From Treponema sp. (GTDB lineage Bacteria > Spirochaetota > Spirochaetia > Treponematales > Breznakiellaceae): DNA of 54,939 nucleotides. The position numbers were made by a program, and so were the translations under genes. The notes under the pieces are model-generated. The model searched no databases, had not been told where the DNA came from, and was given only the letters and a program-made list of their open reading frames with translations. Of this stretch, positions 7,796 through 17,724 are shown in pieces. The stretch covers positions 1 through 54,939 of the forward strand of contig WRLP01000019.1 in assembly GCA_009777535.1 (NCBI GenBank), written 5' to 3'. Within the stretch, counting starts at the first letter, position 1. Every line of letters starts with the position of its first letter.

Positions 7796-8346
7796 GTTGC
7801 CCGCCCTGCCGTGCATTTTACCGCAGCATACCATTGAGAGCGGCGTGCAAAAATTTCGCAGAACAGTCCAAGGGCAATTCCGGTAACAAGCCCCATGAAT
7901 AAAAACGGAGGTGCAATGTACCGTACATTGTCCCGAAAAATAAAAACCCGGGCCAGCGCCAGTTGTGTGGTATTGGACATCATTGCCCCTGCCGTGCTAA
8001 TACCGATAAAGCTGATCCGGTCGGAACCAAGAAGGCGGCGAAGAGCATACATGGATACTGCCGACATAAGGGTTCCTGCTGCCGAAAAAATAAAAACAAA
8101 AGAAAACAGGGTACCGGTAACCAGCGCCTGCCCAAACACTTTGATGCCTGCAAGAAGTAAAAATGGAAAAAAGGGAAATATGTCTGCCGCCAGTACAAGG
8201 GGCATATTGGCTATGCCTATGCGCATAAACGGCGGCTTTGGAACCAGGTATTCAATTACGGAAAGAAAGAAGCAAAGCCCGCCAAGCAGGGCGACGGTTT
8301 TCCTGTTACCAGGCGACAGCGTCGGGGTTATTCCCTTGCCCATCAT
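7792..8346 (-). CDS. Gx transporter family protein (Hpre_diP_synt_I type)
   Basis: 184 residues, almost wholly hydrophobic, with the pattern of the family once called 'heptaprenyl diphosphate synthase component I' and now viewed as an ECF S-component-like transporter. Diagnostic stretches are RIGIANMPLVLAAD, GIKVFGQALVTGTLFS and AGAMMSNTTQLALA. The start may be 8346 or the adjacent ATG at 8343, which has better spacing from GAGGG. It overlaps the NusG-II gene upstream by about 40 bases and the T-like gene downstream by four. This neighbourhood recurs in spirochaetes and clostridia as I remember it. The substrate is unknown. Confidence 0.8.
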   Translation of the reverse strand: MMGKGITPTLSPGNRKTVALLGGLCFFLSVIEYLVPKPPFMRIGIANMPLVLAADIFPFFPFLLLAGIKVFGQALVTGTLFSFVFIFSAAGTLMSAVSMYALRRLLGSDRISFIGISTAGAMMSNTTQLALARVFIFRDNVRYIAPPFLFMGLVTGIALGLFCEIFARRSQWYAAVKCTAGRAT

Positions 8347-8692
8347 TTCCCTCGATTATTAAAAAGACATTATTCGGGAGACATGCTGCCCAGGCCCTCT
8401 GCTGACGTATATAGCCCGAAGCTACACAGGTTTGATTATCACAGGGGGAATATTCCACCCAGGCCTGCCCGTTATGGATTTTAACAACTGTATTTCCAAG
8501 TGGTCCGGCAACAGCAACCGTTTCTTCGGCATCCATCGGGAAAATCCATTTTTGGCGCTGCCCCTGTATCAATACCTGTGATGAGTCTTGCGGTTTTGCA
8601 TAAACCGAAAATGCCGAGGCTACTGTAAGCCCAATGGCAAGCAGAATTATTATGATATCGGGAATTTTAAACAAAAGGCGCCTATTCGCCAT
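8306..8692 (-). CDS. NusG domain II-containing membrane-anchored protein
   Basis: 128 residues from ATG 8692, which lies inside the last codons of the upstream kinase gene (11-base overlap, so coupled translation). One N-terminal membrane anchor ([20 protein letters not shown]) precedes a small extracytoplasmic domain with the family pattern: [17 protein letters not shown] then a second aromatic/hydrophobic block ending in the ACLPN motif. The three Cys residues are typical of this family. It is commonly the partner of a Gx-family transporter, as here. The exact role, perhaps assisting the transporter or a flavin/redox system, is not established. Confidence 0.82.
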   Translation of the reverse strand: MANRRLLFKIPDIIIILLAIGLTVASAFSVYAKPQDSSQVLIQGQRQKWIFPMDAEETVAVAGPLGNTVVKIHNGQAWVEYSPCDNQTCVASGYIRQQRAWAACLPNNVFLIIEGNDGQGNNPDAVAW

Positions 8693-11429
8693 TTTCAAGA
8701 CGCTCCTGAATTGCATTATATTCCAGGTTGTCCATCTGTTCCCTTAACCATTCCACCAATTCGCCTCCGGATTCATATTCATATTCCTCGAGCTTTTTCA
8801 TTGCCTCCTCCATCAGGTTCATCCGGTATTCTTTACAGGCATCTAAAAGCTGAGAAAGCAGAATTTCGTCGGGAACGGATACAATGGGTTTTGGTTCAGA
8901 TGCTTCGGATACGTTTATGAGATAATTCAGTATATTTTGCAGCAAGTATTCAGTTTCTTCGACAAAACCGGCGGTACCGGCATCAACAAATTCACGATCT
9001 CCGCTGCGGGCGGCATTTTCCAGTTCCTCGGCACGTGTTCCTGCGCTTTCAGCACAGATACCAAAACTGGAACCCTTTAAGCCATGAATCGTTACTGTAT
9101 ATTCTTCAAGATTTTCTTCCGACAGGGGCATGGTCAGCTTGGTTAGTTTCTTTAATAATGCCGGCGTATGCAGGCAATAGGAACGAAGAATTTCGAGATA
9201 AGCCCTATTCCCGTATTTTACATTGCCTTCCGCAAGATCAATCCCTTCAACAAAGATGTCTTCCTCTTCCCCGTCATTTTCCATGGAAACACGATCAATG
9301 GCCCTTCGCTGCTTCTTTTTTTGCGCCGGAATCCAGGCCGCCATAATATCGGTAAGCCTTGCGATCTCTATGGGTTTACTCAGATAATCATTAAATCCCT
9401 GTTCCAGAAATAATTCCCGCATTCCGGTTATCGCATTGGCGGTAAGGGCGACAATGGGAATTCCGTTGTTTTCGGATTTTTCCATTTCCCATGCCCTTAT
9501 CAGTCCGGCGGTTTCTATGCCGTCCATACCCGGCATCATAAAATCCAGAAAAATAATATCGTACCGGTTCTTTTTTACCAATTCGAATGCTTCCAGTCCG
9601 TTTGTGCAAGTTTCAATTTTTACCTTAAAAATTTCCAGCAAGCCCCTGGCAACAGCAAGATTTGTTTCGATATCGTCTACAACCAAAACCCTTGCTTCCG
9701 GCGCGATAAAACGTATCCGCCTTTTTCGGCGCTCTGCCACAATCTTATTGTTAAGAGCGTTTGCAATCGTTACGGAATGGGCAGGCATTAGAATGGTCAG
9801 CACATTCTGCCTGGGAGCAGGATCGCCGGGATCAGCCAATAACACAAGGGTTGTAGGAAGAGAATTCGATTTAATAATTTTAGCCGCTTTTTTCGCCATA
9901 TCCAAGGTTACAAAAGCGAAAGCATAGCTCATTCCCTGCTGGGTTTCCAGCTCGGCAAAAAAATCACTTTCATCGGCGCAGAACTTTGCCGGAACTCCCA
10001 AAAATTCCAGGTTATGAGCAATCGAATTGGCATACATTGGCCGCTTTTCGCAACAAAGCACGGCTTTTTTTTCAGGGTTTTCTACTTTAGCAAGAGACTC
10101 GTTGCCCAGAGATGTTTGCGGAATTACTGCGGTAAATATTGAGCCTTCGCCGTAAACGCTGCGGACGCTTACATCCCCGCCCATGGCCTGACAAAGACTG
10201 CGGGTAATGGCAAGTCCCAAACCAGTGCCTTCTACGCCGACATTTTTACTGGCATCCAGCCTGGTAAAACGGGAAAACAGGCTTGGTAAATCATTCTCCT
10301 GTATGCCAATGCCGCTGTCAGCCACGGTAAAAATAAGATTGATATTATCACCTGCCGCCGACGGCATCATTGGGTCGCTGTCGACAGCCTGATATTGTAC
10401 GGCAAGATGAACAAACCCTTCATTTGTATATTTTGCGGCATTGGTTAATAAATTAACCAGTATCTGCCGAATTCGCGCCTCATCACCTAACAGATTGCCG
10501 GGGATATACGGATCAACATCAGCCAGGAAGACGACGGACTTTTTGGCGACACGCAGCCGGATCATATTAATGGCATCATTTAAAAGTGAAGCCAGCGAAT
10601 AAGAAGCCGCCTGTATCTCCAGAGTTCCGGCTTCGATTTTGGAAATATCCAAAATGTCGTTAATAATCGCCAGAAGATTCATACCCGCCTGCTTAATGCC
10701 GTCCAGGTATTCACGGGCTTTGGATATGGAATCGGTTCTTATGGCAAGTTCGCTCATTCCGATTACCGCGTTCATGGGAGTGCGGATTTCGTGGCTGGTC
10801 TGGGCAAGGAAGAGCGACTTGGCCATGCTGGCATGCTCCGCCTGTTCCTTTGCAAGCATAAGCTCTGTAACATCATGAAATGACAGAAGTGTCCCTTCTG
10901 ATATACCGTTAACATTAAGCATTGGGGCGGCATATACCCTGTAATTACGGGGCTTGGAGCTTCTCCCCACGTCCATAAAACAATTTGTAAAATGGGCTTC
11001 CTTACCGGACACAGCCTGCCCAAGAGTATGAAGAATCATTTTAAGGGAAGCACAGTCGATATATTCAAGAAAAATTTCGTGGATAGTACGATTATTGATA
11101 AGGCCAATGTTTTCGATGCCGGCAAGTTTTAGAAAAAAACTTGAAGTATAAGCCAGACGCATATCCTGATCCAGCAGCATAACAATGCTCTGCGTGTTTT
11201 TCAGCATCAGATGAAAATAATTCTTTTGCCTGGAATTCTGCGTCATTAGGGCTTCGTATAACTTGTCTCTTACCCTGCTGTATTTCTCCAGCCTTTCAAT
11301 ATTACCCTCGTTTGCAGAAACCATCCTCTTCAATCTGTTGTTTTCCGAGGTTAGACGTTTGTTTTCCTCTTTAAGCTGAGACAGCTTCCTGTTGGGGTCC
11401 GTATCTTCCGGCTGCAAATCCTTGATCAT
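8682..11429 (-). CDS. Soluble hybrid histidine kinase: PAS, HisKA, HATPase, two receivers, HPt
   Basis: 915 residues with no membrane segment. Order: coiled coil (about 15-60), PAS (75-190), HisKA with SHEIRTPMN (phospho-His 213), HATPase (N-box [10 protein letters not shown]-boxes DSGIGI and GTGLGLAI), a degenerate receiver-like block (about 455-570) without the expected Asp, a full receiver ([10 protein letters not shown], phospho-Asp in [14 protein letters not shown]), then an HPt domain with [11 protein letters not shown]. It closes with a helical tail nearly identical to that of the kinase at 12215-14983, so the two are paralogues. Phosphate would pass His to Asp to His and on to a separate regulator, plausibly the adjacent single-receiver proteins. 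The sensed signal is unknown. Confidence 0.93.
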   Translation of the reverse strand: MIKDLQPEDTDPNRKLSQLKEENKRLTSENNRLKRMVSANEGNIERLEKYSRVRDKLYEALMTQNSRQKNYFHLMLKNTQSIVMLLDQDMRLAYTSSFFLKLAGIENIGLINNRTIHEIFLEYIDCASLKMILHTLGQAVSGKEAHFTNCFMDVGRSSKPRNYRVYAAPMLNVNGISEGTLLSFHDVTELMLAKEQAEHASMAKSLFLAQTSHEIRTPMNAVIGMSELAIRTDSISKAREYLDGIKQAGMNLLAIINDILDISKIEAGTLEIQAASYSLASLLNDAINMIRLRVAKKSVVFLADVDPYIPGNLLGDEARIRQILVNLLTNAAKYTNEGFVHLAVQYQAVDSDPMMPSAAGDNINLIFTVADSGIGIQENDLPSLFSRFTRLDASKNVGVEGTGLGLAITRSLCQAMGGDVSVRSVYGEGSIFTAVIPQTSLGNESLAKVENPEKKAVLCCEKRPMYANSIAHNLEFLGVPAKFCADESDFFAELETQQGMSYAFAFVTLDMAKKAAKIIKSNSLPTTLVLLADPGDPAPRQNVLTILMPAHSVTIANALNNKIVAERRKRRIRFIAPEARVLVVDDIETNLAVARGLLEIFKVKIETCTNGLEAFELVKKNRYDIIFLDFMMPGMDGIETAGLIRAWEMEKSENNGIPIVALTANAITGMRELFLEQGFNDYLSKPIEIARLTDIMAAWIPAQKKKQRRAIDRVSMENDGEEEDIFVEGIDLAEGNVKYGNRAYLEILRSYCLHTPALLKKLTKLTMPLSEENLEEYTVTIHGLKGSSFGICAESAGTRAEELENAARSGDREFVDAGTAGFVEETEYLLQNILNYLINVSEASEPKPIVSVPDEILLSQLLDACKEYRMNLMEEAMKKLEEYEYESGGELVEWLREQMDNLEYNAIQERLENGE

Positions 11430-11461
11430 CTTAGCACGTTCTGTAAATGACAGGCAGCAAT

Positions 11462-12088
11462 TTAATCATCGACCTTCCTGTCAAACAAGTTGTTTTTTTT
11501 CAACTCGTTTATTTTGGTTGCTACATCAGAATAATTAAGCTGAAAAACCTCTTTGCATATTTCCTTCAAAATTTTATCCGTTCCAACATTGTACCTGGTT
11601 TTTTTCAAATCATCAGCAATTTTTTCCGCATCGGCGCTTTTCCCGTTTTTACAGGCAATATCCAAAAAATGCAGCTTTTGCAGCAATTTTTCCCTTTCAG
11701 TTTCCAGGACAGTATTGTCCAGCACAGATCTTATTTTATCCAACAGAACACCCGGTTTAACCGGCTTTACCACAAAGCTCTTTGCCCCGGAGGATACAGC
11801 CTTCATAAAAACGCTCTGTGTTCCGTGTGATGTAACAAAGATAACGGGTATATGCTGATAAATGGGATTGTTTTGCATATAAGTAATAAAATCTATGCCG
11901 GACATCAGGGGCATTTCAAAATCCAGCAGGATTAGATCAATCGGGGTATTGCTAAGAATACTCCAGGCCATCGATGCAGATTTGGCAAGACTTACTTCAT
12001 AGCTGCCCTCAAGGATTTTTCTTAAAGCAGTAAGAGTGGGAATATCGTCATCAACAACCAGTATCGCCTTTTTTCCCCTTTTTTCCAT
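11462..12088 (-). CDS. Response regulator with receiver and helical C-terminus
   Basis: 208 residues from ATG 12088, chosen because AGGAGGAT precedes it at normal distance. The receiver has the acidic pocket VVDDD, phospho-Asp in LILLDFEMP (about D56), the Ser/Thr switch in VTSHG and the Lys in VVKPVKP. After residue 125 there is a basic helical segment of about 80 residues with no recognisable DNA-binding or enzyme domain. The protein at 15975-16577 has the same architecture. It lies between two hybrid kinases that carry HPt domains and is a natural phosphate acceptor. Confidence 0.88.
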   Translation of the reverse strand: MEKRGKKAILVVDDDIPTLTALRKILEGSYEVSLAKSASMAWSILSNTPIDLILLDFEMPLMSGIDFITYMQNNPIYQHIPVIFVTSHGTQSVFMKAVSSGAKSFVVKPVKPGVLLDKIRSVLDNTVLETEREKLLQKLHFLDIACKNGKSADAEKIADDLKKTRYNVGTDKILKEICKEVFQLNYSDVATKINELKKNNLFDRKVDD

Positions 12089-12214
12089 GGATAATCCTCC
12101 TGATGTACCCCGCATACGCCCTGTCAGCTTTTATAATAACTCTCATAGTGTGATATGGCAACAAAAAAAACATAATGAGGATAATAATGTACCGATATTG
12201 GATTGTACATTCGC

Positions 12215-14983
12215 TCAATACCCCCCGGTTTCCAGCCTATCTCTTATGGCATCATATTCCAGATAATCCATCTGCTCCCTAAGCCAGCCTATTAATTCCG
12301 CCCCTGTTTCATAATCAAAGGCTTCCAGCTCCTCAAGTATTTCTTCCATTACCGAAGTTTTATAATGTTTTACCGCTTCCAGCAGTTTTTGCAGCATTTC
12401 CCTGGAGGGCGCAGAGGCCTTTTGTCTGCCTGCCTTGTGTGCCTCCGCGCCGTGCAGCACCTCTTCCAGATCCAGCAGCAGCAATTCCGTTTTTTCAATA
12501 AAGGTTTCGTTCTTTCCCAGTATATGTTCAATATTTCCCGCCCTGGCGGCATTTTCCAGGTCTTCAGCCTCGGCGCCGATAGCATCGGCACAAATGCCAT
12601 AGCTGGAACCTTTAAGCCCGTGGACAAACACGGTATACTCGGAAAGACTGACCTCCGTTCCATCATTTTTTCCGGTAAAGCGGCGCATTTTATCCAGCAG
12701 CGAGGGCGTGTGAATATGGTAAGAACGAAGTATGTCCAGATAGGCCGACTCACTGGAATATCTTTCCAGACCTTTAACAAAATCGATATTTTCTATTAAG
12801 AGACCGTCAAACACACCGGAGGCTTTTTTATCACCCTCTTCGTCCCAACGAGTTTTTTGCATTTCCGCCTGAAGCAGGGTTTCTTTGCTCTGTTTATTTT
12901 TTACCCATGTGTTAAGGGCTGTGTCCAAATGCATTATATTGATGGGCTTGGAAATATAGGCGTTAAATCCGCTGGAAAGGAACATGTCTTCATTGCCTGC
13001 CAGGGCATTGGCTGTTAAAGCTATTATGGGAACATTACGGGCATAATCACTGTTAATATCGCTGCGTATAAATTTTACAGTTTCTATTCCGTCCATCACC
13101 GGCATCATGTGATCCATAAGCACAAGATCGTACTGCCTGCCGGAAGCATCATCTCCGGCGGCACGGATTCTCTCAATCGCTTCCTGGCCGCTGATTGCAC
13201 AGTCAATGGACAGGCCGTAGGGAAGCAGCAGCCCCTTTACAACGTCCAGATTTGTCTCAACATCGTCCACAACAAGCACCTTTCCATAGGGCATATAAGA
13301 GCGCACCAGATTGAGACCTCTTCCACGCCGGTGCTCTTTATAACGGAAATGCATAAGATTTTTCGCTGTGGTTATTCCAATGGGGTTTTCGTCTACAATC
13401 GTCTGGAGGATTCTAACAGAAAAGGTACTGCCCAGGCTATATTCGCTTTCGACAGAAATGGTTCCGCTCATCAGCTCCACAAGATTTTTAGTAATCGCAA
13501 GCCCCAGCCCGGTTCCTTCTATGTGCCGGTTAGCCTTCATATCCAACTGGGAGTACTCCTGGAACAGCCGGGGAATGTCTTCTTTCCTGATGCCCCGCCC
13601 TGTATCGCGCACCTTAAAACAAACCCATGCGTCCATTCCCCTGCGCTCCCATGTTATTTCCAGAACAACGGAGCCCTGTTCAGTGTACTTGATGGCGTTG
13701 GACAAAAGGTTATTCAGTATTTGCCTTACACGCAATTCATCTCCGTGCAGCTTTACCGGAATTGTTTCGTCAACCGCCAGCTTAAAAACAATATCTTTTG
13801 CCCCGATTCGAACAATATTAAGCTGAGTTGTATCGTTTACCATGCTCGGCACATCGTAATCCAGCGGTACCAGTTCGAAACTGCCTGCTTCTATTTTGGA
13901 AATGTCGAGTATATCGTTAATTATTGTCAGAAGGGTATATCCCGATGTGTGAATTTTTTCTATATCCCTAGCGATCTCCGTAGGCAGTTTTTTCTGTAAA
14001 CCAATTTCCGAAAGACCGATTATCGCGTTAAGCGGAGTTCGAATTTCATGGCTCATGGCGGCCAGGAATGCGCTCTTGGATTGGGATGCCGCCTCGGCTT
14101 CGGATTTGGCCTGCATTACGGGAGTAATGTCCACAATGTTTACAAGCCGCCCCTGGGCTTCATTCTCGAGCTCAAAAACCATTACCTCTAAATAGTATTG
14201 ATGGCCATCAAGAATAATTTTCCGTGTGGTTTGATAGGCGCCTTCCTTGGATAAAATATCCAGGAACATCTCCTTGAATTCCATTACGTCAAAGAGATCA
14301 AACACAGGCCTGCCTATAGCCATTGAAGCCTTGCTCAGGTTCAGTAATTTCAAAAAAGATCTGCTGATATATGTAACCCGGTTAAGAGGATCCAGTAAAA
14401 CAATATAGTTTGAAGTTGCTTCAAGCAGACCTATAAAAGAATCCTGGGCCTTGTTGGCGGCATTATTTTTATCTGTAGCAAAGGTGATAAGTAAATAAAC
14501 AAAAAGCGTACAGAACAGGGAAACAAGCCAGTTACACAGCAGCTCTGTAGGAGTCATTACCGTATAGATGGCGGTTTTTATTTCCGAAACCGGAATTCCA
14601 AAACCGATCAGCATCAAAGAGAGCAGGTTTGAAACAATGATAAATTTTAACAATTCCTTTTTGTTGAAAAACAATGCCCCAAGGCAGATTATTGTCAGCA
14701 GAACCAAAAAATAATCCGAGTAGGAGCCGGAAATATAAGTTACACAACAATGTACCAGAAAAAAAAGAATGGGTATGGAAAAGGCCTCGTTTATCAGCCG
14801 GTTGCAGCGATGCAGAATCGTCAACAGAGCGAAGCCCGAAGCTAAGACGGCTGCCATGTTAATGATGACCTGCATTTCTTGATGTCTGATGTTAAAAAGA
14901 TTAAAAAATGAGAAACACAGGAAAGCAATATTAATTATTTGATAAGAACAGATGGGTGTATCGGAACTGACAGTTGTTTTCAT
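12215..14983 (-). CDS. Membrane hybrid histidine kinase: TM region, PAS, HisKA, HATPase, receiver, HPt
   Basis: 922 residues. About six hydrophobic segments fill residues 15-170, with no large periplasmic loop, so the sensor is probably in the membrane or cytoplasmic. A PAS-like domain (185-290) precedes HisKA (SHEIRTPLNA, His312), HATPase ([14 protein letters not shown]), one receiver (VLVVDDVETN, phospho-Asp in LMDHMMPVMDG, KPI) and an HPt domain (HGLKGSSYGIC). The final 30 residues match those of the kinase at 8682-11429, but the degenerate receiver of that protein is absent. The start ATG overlaps the stop of the lipid-kinase-like gene by four bases, so the two are made together. Confidence 0.93.
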   Translation of the reverse strand: MKTTVSSDTPICSYQIINIAFLCFSFFNLFNIRHQEMQVIINMAAVLASGFALLTILHRCNRLINEAFSIPILFFLVHCCVTYISGSYSDYFLVLLTIICLGALFFNKKELLKFIIVSNLLSLMLIGFGIPVSEIKTAIYTVMTPTELLCNWLVSLFCTLFVYLLITFATDKNNAANKAQDSFIGLLEATSNYIVLLDPLNRVTYISRSFLKLLNLSKASMAIGRPVFDLFDVMEFKEMFLDILSKEGAYQTTRKIILDGHQYYLEVMVFELENEAQGRLVNIVDITPVMQAKSEAEAASQSKSAFLAAMSHEIRTPLNAIIGLSEIGLQKKLPTEIARDIEKIHTSGYTLLTIINDILDISKIEAGSFELVPLDYDVPSMVNDTTQLNIVRIGAKDIVFKLAVDETIPVKLHGDELRVRQILNNLLSNAIKYTEQGSVVLEITWERRGMDAWVCFKVRDTGRGIRKEDIPRLFQEYSQLDMKANRHIEGTGLGLAITKNLVELMSGTISVESEYSLGSTFSVRILQTIVDENPIGITTAKNLMHFRYKEHRRGRGLNLVRSYMPYGKVLVVDDVETNLDVVKGLLLPYGLSIDCAISGQEAIERIRAAGDDASGRQYDLVLMDHMMPVMDGIETVKFIRSDINSDYARNVPIIALTANALAGNEDMFLSSGFNAYISKPINIMHLDTALNTWVKNKQSKETLLQAEMQKTRWDEEGDKKASGVFDGLLIENIDFVKGLERYSSESAYLDILRSYHIHTPSLLDKMRRFTGKNDGTEVSLSEYTVFVHGLKGSSYGICADAIGAEAEDLENAARAGNIEHILGKNETFIEKTELLLLDLEEVLHGAEAHKAGRQKASAPSREMLQKLLEAVKHYKTSVMEEILEELEAFDYETGAELIGWLREQMDYLEYDAIRDRLETGGY

Positions 14984-15978
14984 AAATTCCTCATTCTCCC
15001 ATTGTAACCATGACCGCTGGCATCCAAAAAACGAACAGCGGCCGGCAGCAATTCCACAGATAACTGAGAATCAAAAAATATCTCGCCATCCAGGCTGATT
15101 ACCAGGGTCTCGTCCGATTTAACGCTGATCTTCCGGCAGCTCCTCGATATAAAATCATTGGGAAACAGTCCGGAACGGCCTGTAACGTAAAAAGGAAGCG
15201 TAAAATATGTCCATAAAATACCACGGTTGCGGGCGGCAAAGATAACATTCATTGCACCGTCATTGGGCGCCGCATTACTTACAGGGCGCAGGCCGTTGCT
15301 GCAATATGCGGCATTAAAAACAGCAATGTTCCGGTACACATCACTGAAAACCTCTCCGTCAATATCTACTGTATATTTTCTGGACAACAGATTTTTATCG
15401 GAACAGGCGGATAAGCCCCCAAGGTAATATAACGGTGTATATAGCTGCCTGTTTACGTATTGGGTAATCACCCTGCCCTTGCTCAGCTTTTCCCGCATTC
15501 TCGAAAAGTTATGAAGCGCCGCCGCTCCCGTTCCAACTATACAGGAACTTATGGCGTAATTATTGCCGTATCGCATTACATCCATCGGTATTGCGGGAGC
15601 ATCGAACTGGCGTTTTAAATCCCGAAAAAACGCCTTGCCGTGTTTGCCAAAACCCTGGATAAAAACATTGGTATGTCCGTACGGGATTACCCCCAACTCC
15701 GCCTGTTCGATGCCCATTATTCCGTTAAGGCAGTCAAACAAAATACCATCACCGCCGACGGCGTACACCCGCAGCTTCGTCCCTTCCGGAAGGTCTCTCG
15801 AATGGGAGTGGATAAAACCTATCGCATCACGCGGGAACCTGGATACATGCAATGCGCAGTTCTTGTCTCCTGCCATTTCAAAAAAAAATTGAATTTTAGA
15901 CAGAACCTGATCCCATTTCCATTTATTCCAGAACGATTTTGGATTCAGAATAAACAGATACCTTGCAGAAACACTCAT
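14980..15978 (-). CDS. Diacylglycerol/sphingosine kinase-like protein (DAGK catalytic domain)
   Basis: 332 residues. The N-terminal half holds the nucleotide-binding pattern of the DAGK catalytic family: LFILNPKS at the start and AVGGDGILFDCLNGI (GGDG at 75-78). Most members have GGDGT; here the last residue is Ile. The C-terminal beta-rich half contains VDIDGEVF and SLDGEIFFD, as in YegS/DgkB proteins. Known members phosphorylate diacylglycerol or related lipids with ATP. It is sandwiched, with ATGA overlaps on both sides, between a response regulator and a hybrid kinase, an unusual place for a lipid kinase. This suggests that its product or activity feeds the signalling pathway (inference). 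Confidence 0.82.
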   Translation of the reverse strand: MSVSARYLFILNPKSFWNKWKWDQVLSKIQFFFEMAGDKNCALHVSRFPRDAIGFIHSHSRDLPEGTKLRVYAVGGDGILFDCLNGIMGIEQAELGVIPYGHTNVFIQGFGKHGKAFFRDLKRQFDAPAIPMDVMRYGNNYAISSCIVGTGAAALHNFSRMREKLSKGRVITQYVNRQLYTPLYYLGGLSACSDKNLLSRKYTVDIDGEVFSDVYRNIAVFNAAYCSNGLRPVSNAAPNDGAMNVIFAARNRGILWTYFTLPFYVTGRSGLFPNDFISRSCRKISVKSDETLVISLDGEIFFDSQLSVELLPAAVRFLDASGHGYNGRMRNL

Positions 15979-16577
15979 CTTCTGGCCTTTAACAGCCTGT
16001 GTATTTTATCGATAACCAGAATATAGTCCAGGTTTTTGGCATGTTTACATATTGCGGCTACTTCCGCATCCGTGGCCATGTCGCAGTACACCCGTCCAAG
16101 TTCGGCCATTAATGCCTCCACCTTAACGCTGCTGCCCTGCTTGCAGAAAGCCGCCATGGAATCGAGTTTTCTGTAGAGAACGTCCTTGTTTATTTTCTGC
16201 AAACTTGTTTTTAAAACGGCATTAATTTTGTCCAGCAGGGTTTTAGGATTTATCGGCTTTACAATAAAGGCCTTCGCGCCGGCATTCTTTGCCTGAATAA
16301 TAATATCCGCCTGCCCGTGAGAGCTAACCATGATAACGGGGATATGATAATATTTGGGATTTTTACCTATGTCTTCCAATATTTCCATTCCGGAACAGTT
16401 GGGCATTTCCATATCAAGCAGAATTAGATCTACTTCGGTGGTTTTTAATATAGTCATTGCGATTTCCGCATTTTTGGCCAGACAGACATCAAAAAAACCT
16501 TCCAGAATATTCCGGATTGCAGACAAGGTGGTAATTTCGTCATCAATGGCAAGTACGGTTTTTTTTCCCTTATTCAT
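15975..16577 (-). CDS. Response regulator with receiver and helical C-terminus
   Basis: 200 residues. AGGAGAGC precedes the ATG. Receiver features: AIDDE pocket, phospho-Asp in LILLDMEMP (D55), switch residue in MVSSHG, Lys in IVKPINP. The last 75 residues are helical without a known output domain. It is a paralogue of the protein at 11462-12088. Its stop overlaps the start of the lipid-kinase-like gene by four bases, making it the probable first gene of the minus-strand signalling run. Confidence 0.88.
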   Translation of the reverse strand: MNKGKKTVLAIDDEITTLSAIRNILEGFFDVCLAKNAEIAMTILKTTEVDLILLDMEMPNCSGMEILEDIGKNPKYYHIPVIMVSSHGQADIIIQAKNAGAKAFIVKPINPKTLLDKINAVLKTSLQKINKDVLYRKLDSMAAFCKQGSSVKVEALMAELGRVYCDMATDAEVAAICKHAKNLDYILVIDKIHRLLKARR

Positions 16578-16630
16578 AATGCTCTCCTAAACAGTGCTGG
16601 ATTTTACCGGATGCTAAAAGGGTGTATATT

Positions 16631-17038
16631 TTAAGACAAGTTTTTCTCCGGGCTTAGTCCGGGCAGATTCCATTCGGCAGGTATTTTCACCGGCATTCCC
16701 CTGGAATCCACAAAAGCCCAGGTTACCTTGGCTTGTACCAGCAAATCATCACCCCGCCAAATATCCTGAGCAAGAATCCCGCTGACCGCTCCTTTTTTTA
16801 GCGGCCATGTTTTAATTGTCAGCGCTTCGTCCAACAGCGCCGGCTTTTTGTAGTCTATTTCGATGCGGGCAATAAAAATCCCATAACCAGACTGGAGAGC
16901 CTTGGGATAATCAAAACCAATGTCCTTAAGCAGCTCGTGGCGTGCAAATTCCAGGTAATTAAGATAATTCGCATTATTCACATGATTATTGCTGTCGCAC
17001 TCATAAGTCCTGACCCGCAATGAACATTCATACACCAT
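16631..17038 (-). CDS. Hot-dog fold acyl-CoA/acyl-ACP thioesterase (YbgC-like)
   Basis: 135 residues, the normal length for this family. Recognisable blocks are the opening strand RVRTYECDSNNHVNNANYLNY, in which the usual catalytic Asp of the 4-hydroxybenzoyl-CoA thioesterase pattern is present, the helix FARHELL and the strands IEIDYKKPALLDE and AKVTWAFVD. It would hydrolyse an acyl-CoA or acyl-ACP thioester in the cytoplasm. The start is not certain because GGAAGG lies directly against the ATG at 17038; the next codon is GTG. It is transcribed away from the NUDIX gene. Confidence 0.85.
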   Translation of the reverse strand: MVYECSLRVRTYECDSNNHVNNANYLNYLEFARHELLKDIGFDYPKALQSGYGIFIARIEIDYKKPALLDEALTIKTWPLKKGAVSGILAQDIWRGDDLLVQAKVTWAFVDSRGMPVKIPAEWNLPGLSPEKNLS

Positions 17039-17100
17039 CCTTCCAATATAGCAATTAATGGGGTTCTTTGAAAAGTGTTTTATTTGTGATATTATCGATC

Positions 17101-17661
17101 ATGTTTAACTTTTGCCCTTCCTGCGCATCGGAAAAAATCAGCTTTGAACAGGGCAAATTGTTCTTCTGCCCGGACTGTGATTTTAAGTATTACCACAATA
17201 CAGCCGCCGCCGCCGGCTGTATTATCAGTATACCGTCCGAAGACCGCGGGGAGCGCCTGTTGTTTATAATCCGCGGCAGGGAACCCGGCAAGGGCAAACT
17301 TGACCTGCCAGGCGGCTTTGTTGATCCGGGCGAGGGAGTGGTAGAAAGCCTTTATCGGGAATTGCAGGAAGAAATAGGCTGGTCGCCGCCCATTCCCGCC
17401 GGAGCATCTTTAACCGGAGCTTTTCAGTTTTTTGCATCTTTCCCGAATAAATACCCTTACAAGGGGGTTCTGTACAATACATGCGATTCATTTTTTTCTG
17501 TTTCGGCGCCGGAATTGCGGGAAAGCGACCTGCACCTTGAGCGGGCGGAAATTGCCGGAGTCCGCATCTTAAAACCGGAAGAAATTGATTTTAAGGATAT
17601 TGCATTCGAATCCGCCAGAATGGCGATAAGGGCGTATCTTGATTTTATAGGGCGACCTTGA
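17101..17661 (+). CDS. NUDIX hydrolase with N-terminal zinc ribbon
   Basis: 186 residues from ATG 17101; a TTG start 11 codons upstream is less likely because the protein then starts with a spurious hydrophobic stretch. A zinc ribbon (Cys5, Cys8, Cys23, Cys26) precedes the NUDIX domain, with the box GGFVDPGE..V..S..REL.EE.GW near residues 75-97. Zinc-ribbon NUDIX proteins of this shape (NudC-like and others) hydrolyse nucleoside diphosphate derivatives; the substrate is not evident. No strong ribosome-binding site is visible. It precedes, in the same direction, a hypothetical gene and glnS. Confidence 0.87.
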   Translation: MFNFCPSCASEKISFEQGKLFFCPDCDFKYYHNTAAAAGCIISIPSEDRGERLLFIIRGREPGKGKLDLPGGFVDPGEGVVESLYRELQEEIGWSPPIPAGASLTGAFQFFASFPNKYPYKGVLYNTCDSFFSVSAPELRESDLHLERAEIAGVRILKPEEIDFKDIAFESARMAIRAYLDFIGRP

Positions 17662-17724
17662 ATGGACTTGAAACTATCTGTACCTGTTCTTGACATTTTT
17701 TCCGTTTCTTATCATCTTTGATTC

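Noticed and set aside
13109-13999. Plus-strand 296-codon frame inside the membrane hybrid kinase gene
   Set aside because: Antisense shadow of HATPase and receiver coding sequence; composition not protein-like.
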